Positions 60,782-64,000 of a stretch of 64,000 nucleotides of DNA are shown one piece after another. Each line of letters starts with the position of its first letter. The first letter of the stretch is position 1. The position numbers and the translations under genes are program-made. Source of the stretch: Selaginella tamariscina (lineage: Eukaryota; Streptophyta; Lycopodiopsida; Selaginellales; Selaginellaceae); contig PUQB01000059.1 in NCBI GenBank assembly GCA_003024785.1, positions 627,853 through 691,852 of the forward strand. Direction: 5' to 3'. The notes under the pieces were generated by a model. It was not told where the DNA came from. It did not search any database and worked only from the letters and a program-made list of their open reading frames with translations.

Positions 60782-61105
60782 TTTGTCAGTCATCCATATA
60801 CAAGAAATGATGAGTGAAGGGAAACATGAAAAATCTATGTTTTTTAGTCAACAAAGACGATTGATTTTTTATTAAATATTTCATTATTATTTATATTAAT
60901 ATTTATGTTGTCGTTATAGCCGTAATATTTGATTTTTTATTAAATATTTTATAATTATTTATATATGTCATTATAGCCGCAAGTTTGACTTGGGAATAAG
61001 AAGTTTCCAAGAATGTTATTATTAAGAAGGTGAATCACGATAGAAAGACACAGCTGATTAAATTAATTAAATTTAATACTATGTACAATGTCTTTATTTA
61101 TTTTA
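60782..61105. other. AT-rich spacer between the LRR kinase and YjbQ genes
   Basis: A short TTTTTATTAAATATTT(T/C)AT-type phrase occurs twice (about 60865-60885 and 60930-60955). Otherwise AT-rich with nothing recognised. Confidence 0.45.
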
Positions 61106-61512
61106 TTATTTTTGTGTCTGACCATAAAGAGTTATGCAAAGCCTTCTTGAACCACCATAATCTCTATGCTCGTTAAGCCATATTCCTTTAAATATGTTGA
61201 TCATTTAATGTTTTAATCTTGTTATATTAATATATTTAATAATTTACCTGCCATATGCCAAGGTTAAACCGCCCTTTGTGATTGGTATACTCAATGAGCA
61301 CCCATAATAGAAGACTTTACGTGAGCTACAAGTGAAGTACAATATCAGAACAAGGCTTTACAATACACACACATAGATACATACATACTTATATACATAT
61401 ACATACAACATGTGTATGCATAATATATTGTTAGATAATGTGTAATACCTGGCATATCATCCAGGCCTTCATCAAGATGGCGATAGTGATGTCCTTCAAA
61501 ATCAACAACAGT

Positions 61513-61584
<72 letters not shown>

Positions 61585-61591
61585 GACGATA

Positions 61592-61635
<44 letters not shown>

Positions 61636-62194
61636 TGTACTTCAGGAGCAATCTTATTCAGGGCATCCTCCATGTCAAGTGGTACATCGGGACTTGCATT
61701 CTCATTTATGGTAAGGCTGGCTGAGGTGTGCATAACTGCAAGAAACAATGTGTGTGCGTGTGCGTGTGTGTATGTGTGTTAACATATACACACATTTAAT
61801 TTAATTGCATACCAAATATATGAGCTAGGCCCACTTGAAATTGCTTTATTTCGGGAACAGCTTTGTATATCTGCTGAGTGATAATATGGCAACCTCTGAA
61901 ATATTAAATATTAAAGAATTTTTATTCATAATATAATATAATATATTAATTAATTTTTTTTTTCATAATTTACAGACCTCTTAAAAGGAGGAAGATCAAT
62001 CGTTCGTTGAACCCTTCTGTACCAGGTATGCTCGTCACAGCTGCATATAAACAACATATATATACATGCATTTTTACACATATATATACAGATATGTGTT
62101 GATGTATTCAGTTTTCCACGGAGTTTGTGTATGGAGAAACATCTCTCTCTCTCTCTCTCTCTCTAAATATATATATATATATATATTAATATAT

Positions 62195-62254
<60 letters not shown>

Positions 62255-62485
62255 AGGAGAGAGAGAGACACGCACACACGCATAGATAAGTGTGTGTGTG
62301 TGTGTGTATTACCAGAAGTCGCGTTGGAGACAGCCTCACATTTAACGATGGTTTATTCCATGGTGGCTACAAAAGAAAATGATTTATTTAAAAATTAAAT
62401 AAATTATTTGATTAAATACTGACCTTGTTGAATTGAATACATCCACGAATTGGGTGATTAATAAAAAACCATTTCTAGCTGCAAA
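61106..62485 (-). CDS. YjbQ/UPF0047-family protein, probably plastid
   Basis: Recognised exons on the minus strand are 61978-62040 (EHTWYRRVQRTIDLPPFKR), about 61814-61895 (GCHIITQQIYKAVPEIKQF), about 61634-61738 (MHTSASLTINENASPDV), about 61449-61486 (HHYRHLDEGLDDMP), 61248-61325 (AHVKSSIMG, FNLGIWQ) and 61106-61185 (IWLNEHRDYGGSRRLCITL). The HTSASLTINEN and RH-DEG-DDMP-H-KSS motifs define the family, in which some bacterial members show thiamine-phosphate-synthase-like activity; the plant role is unclear. Upstream pieces at about 62327-62390 and 62418-62475 may encode a transit peptide, so the start is uncertain. Two junctions and one internal site are off by one base, each fitting a lost G. 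Introns carry long CT, CA and GA tracts. Confidence 0.72.
61515..61636. repeat. Compound TG/GA microsatellite in a YjbQ intron
   Basis: (TG)n, then (AG)n, then (TG)n, then (AG)n on the plus strand fills almost the whole intron. The pattern occurs twice in tandem, so the intron itself seems to have grown by duplication of a TG-AG unit. Confidence 0.8.
62139..62308. repeat. Compound CT/TA/AG microsatellite, self-complementary
   Basis: (CT)n, (TA)n, then a long (AG)n tract, CA repeats and (GT)n. The CT and AG arms flank the TA centre, giving an almost perfect large inverted repeat. It lies in intron or 5' flank sequence of the YjbQ gene. Confidence 0.8.
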
Positions 62486-63153
62486 AAGAGAGAAAGAAGG
62501 TCGTTGTTGAAGCAACATGCTTCTCAGCCCCAAAACAGAGATATTCTCGGAATATCTCTTCCTAGAAACATATTAGAATATTCTATATTATTCTATAATT
62601 TTAACTTAAGGTTCAAAATTAATTCATCATCATTAATTCATCTATATTATTTCATTTAGAATAAAAACTTAAATCCTTTGAAAATTATTTTAAATGCAAT
62701 TGACACCAAATTCTATAGTACAATATAAACGGGAGCTGCTACTTGACTTTCCATTTAATAAATGTTAGATTAAATTAAAATTAAATTCGACAATAAATCA
62801 TTAATAAATTTATTAAACAATCTAATACATTGTATGGTGGATTAATACAAACATTAAAATAATAATATATATAATATATAAAGTTAAATATGTATAGATG
62901 TGTAACATATGTGTGTGTGTCTTGGCTTAATAAAAGTGATAAATTAAACTATCAGATACAAATATCTAAAAAGTATTATATTACCTTTTTTATAAAAGTA
63001 ATAAAATTCCCCAGAGTGAATTTTAAGTTACAATTTTCCTCTGGTGTCATTTGTGTGAAAAAGAATTTATTCTACCACGTGGCAGTCCTTGATTTATCAA
63101 CCACGCTCCTTGTTGAGTTCTGCTTAGGTTCAAGTTTCCCCATCTCCATGTCA
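62486..63153. other. AT-rich spacer between the YjbQ and SWEET genes
   Basis: The 3' flank of the SWEET gene and the promoter side of the YjbQ gene. AT-rich with one short TG tract near 62910. Nothing else recognised. Confidence 0.45.
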
Positions 63154-64000
63154 TTATCCACCACCTTCGGATCTCCTCCTTTCTCTCATCAACGGCTGGT
63201 TTATAATAACATCCATATAAATCATCTGAACTATCCCCCAACTAAACCAAGTGCATTAGGTATCTGTAAAAAAATGCAACTTAAATCCTATAATCTTATT
63301 TAATTTCTAATTTACATATTATTAATGAATTTATATATATTATTAAATTTACATAATATACACGTATAAACTTACGATGACGTATATATGTCGGCTTGGA
63401 GAAAACCATAGATTGTCCAGAAGATACTGTTGATAAGTACCATGAGGGAAAGCAAGAATGGCATGTATTCAGTACTCTTTGTTTTAATCACCAGCCACTG
63501 CATATTAAAAGTGATAGTTTTTAATTTATATTTGTGAATTAAATGAAAGATCGTTATAAAAATGTTGAGATAATACTTACCATGACGGACAAGGGCGAAT
63601 AATACATGCCAATGTTGGAATAACACATAGAACGCCCAGAATCTGGATTCTTGTATGTTTATCATGCACACCAACAATAACACCAGCCCCAAAACTGCAG
63701 TGAAGACGAGATCAAACGCTAATAACCCCATCATTTGCGTCTGCATGTACCAAAAACACATAGAAGATAGTTAGCATGTGTCTGCATGTCAATAATTTGC
63801 ACTAAAACTCAATAATTAAGCAAAGATTAACAACTAATTAATCATCCACCAACCTCCGTTGATTGCTCGAAGCGTATATCAGAAAGATGAGAATGTAGGT
63901 TAACTGTATGGCAATCCCGCTGCCGTTGAATCGTCAAGATCAACACCGCATCCTTGTTCATCGGAAGCCATATAACCCATAACAAGCAATTAAGCAGGAA
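63154..64000 (-). CDS. SWEET (MtN3/saliva) sugar transporter, 5' end outside the window
   Basis: Minus-strand exons encode LNCLLWV, NGSGIAIQLTYILIFLIYAS, MMGLLAFDLVFTAVLGLVLL, YYSPLSVM joined to WLVIKTKSTEYMPFLLSL, INSIFWTIYGFLQADIY and a last exon IPNALGLVGG followed by IVQMIY. These are transmembrane helices 2-7 of a SWEET protein; the second MtN3 unit is complete and the first is cut by the window edge. SWEETs export sugars across plasma or vacuolar membranes by facilitated diffusion. The stop is at 63154-63156. As read there are frame slips in the first visible exon, at the next junction and in a G run of the last exon, again each one base. The conserved splice sites suggest a real gene. 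Confidence 0.75.

Overview
This is nuclear DNA of a land plant. The genes include a DYW-class PPR protein, a plastid CLPR2 subunit, an L-type lectin receptor kinase, a GATA factor, an LRR receptor kinase and a SWEET transporter. Host introns are often only 50-90 bp, the PPR gene has five introns, and intergenic DNA is very AT-rich with many TG/CA, GA/TC and TA microsatellites. That combination is most like a lycophyte such as Selaginella; this is an inference and the species cannot be fixed from the sequence.

Left gene block, about 1-13.7 kb: the 3' end of a decayed Ty3/gypsy element with its LTR, a tandem pair of LEA_2 genes (one intact, one degraded), a complete six-exon DYW PPR gene, intergenic DNA with a second relic of the first LTR, and CLPR2. 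Middle repeat block, about 14.8-45.8 kb: decayed gypsy elements, a LINE reverse transcriptase relic, one intact lectin receptor kinase (23.4-25.3 kb) and a pile of related long LTRs called LTR-L here. The centrepiece is a three-level nest. An old LTR-L copy holds a complete, apparently non-autonomous LTR element (30585-44102, target duplication GAATG). That element holds a young, nearly whole chromovirus (37086-43487, target duplication GGAAC) inside its right-hand LTR. Right gene block, about 47-64 kb: a PWI-RRM RNA-binding protein gene, a GATA factor, an LRR receptor kinase, a YjbQ/UPF0047 protein and a SWEET transporter running off the end.

The most unusual signal is the 3.7-kb non-coding core of the composite element (about 32274-35986). 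By eye it is an almost continuous series of short unrelated inverted repeats, with stems of 6-10 bp, small loops and one roughly every 30-60 bp; its LTRs add an 11-bp perfect stem. Two further patterns recur. Many host introns begin directly with a GT/GTGC microsatellite and often end in CA repeats. Several conserved host genes are broken by single-base changes, mostly the loss of one base from a short homopolymer, which suggests residual sequencing error as much as pseudogenes. The genes show no operon-like logic; they are independent housekeeping, signalling and organelle genes between repeats.
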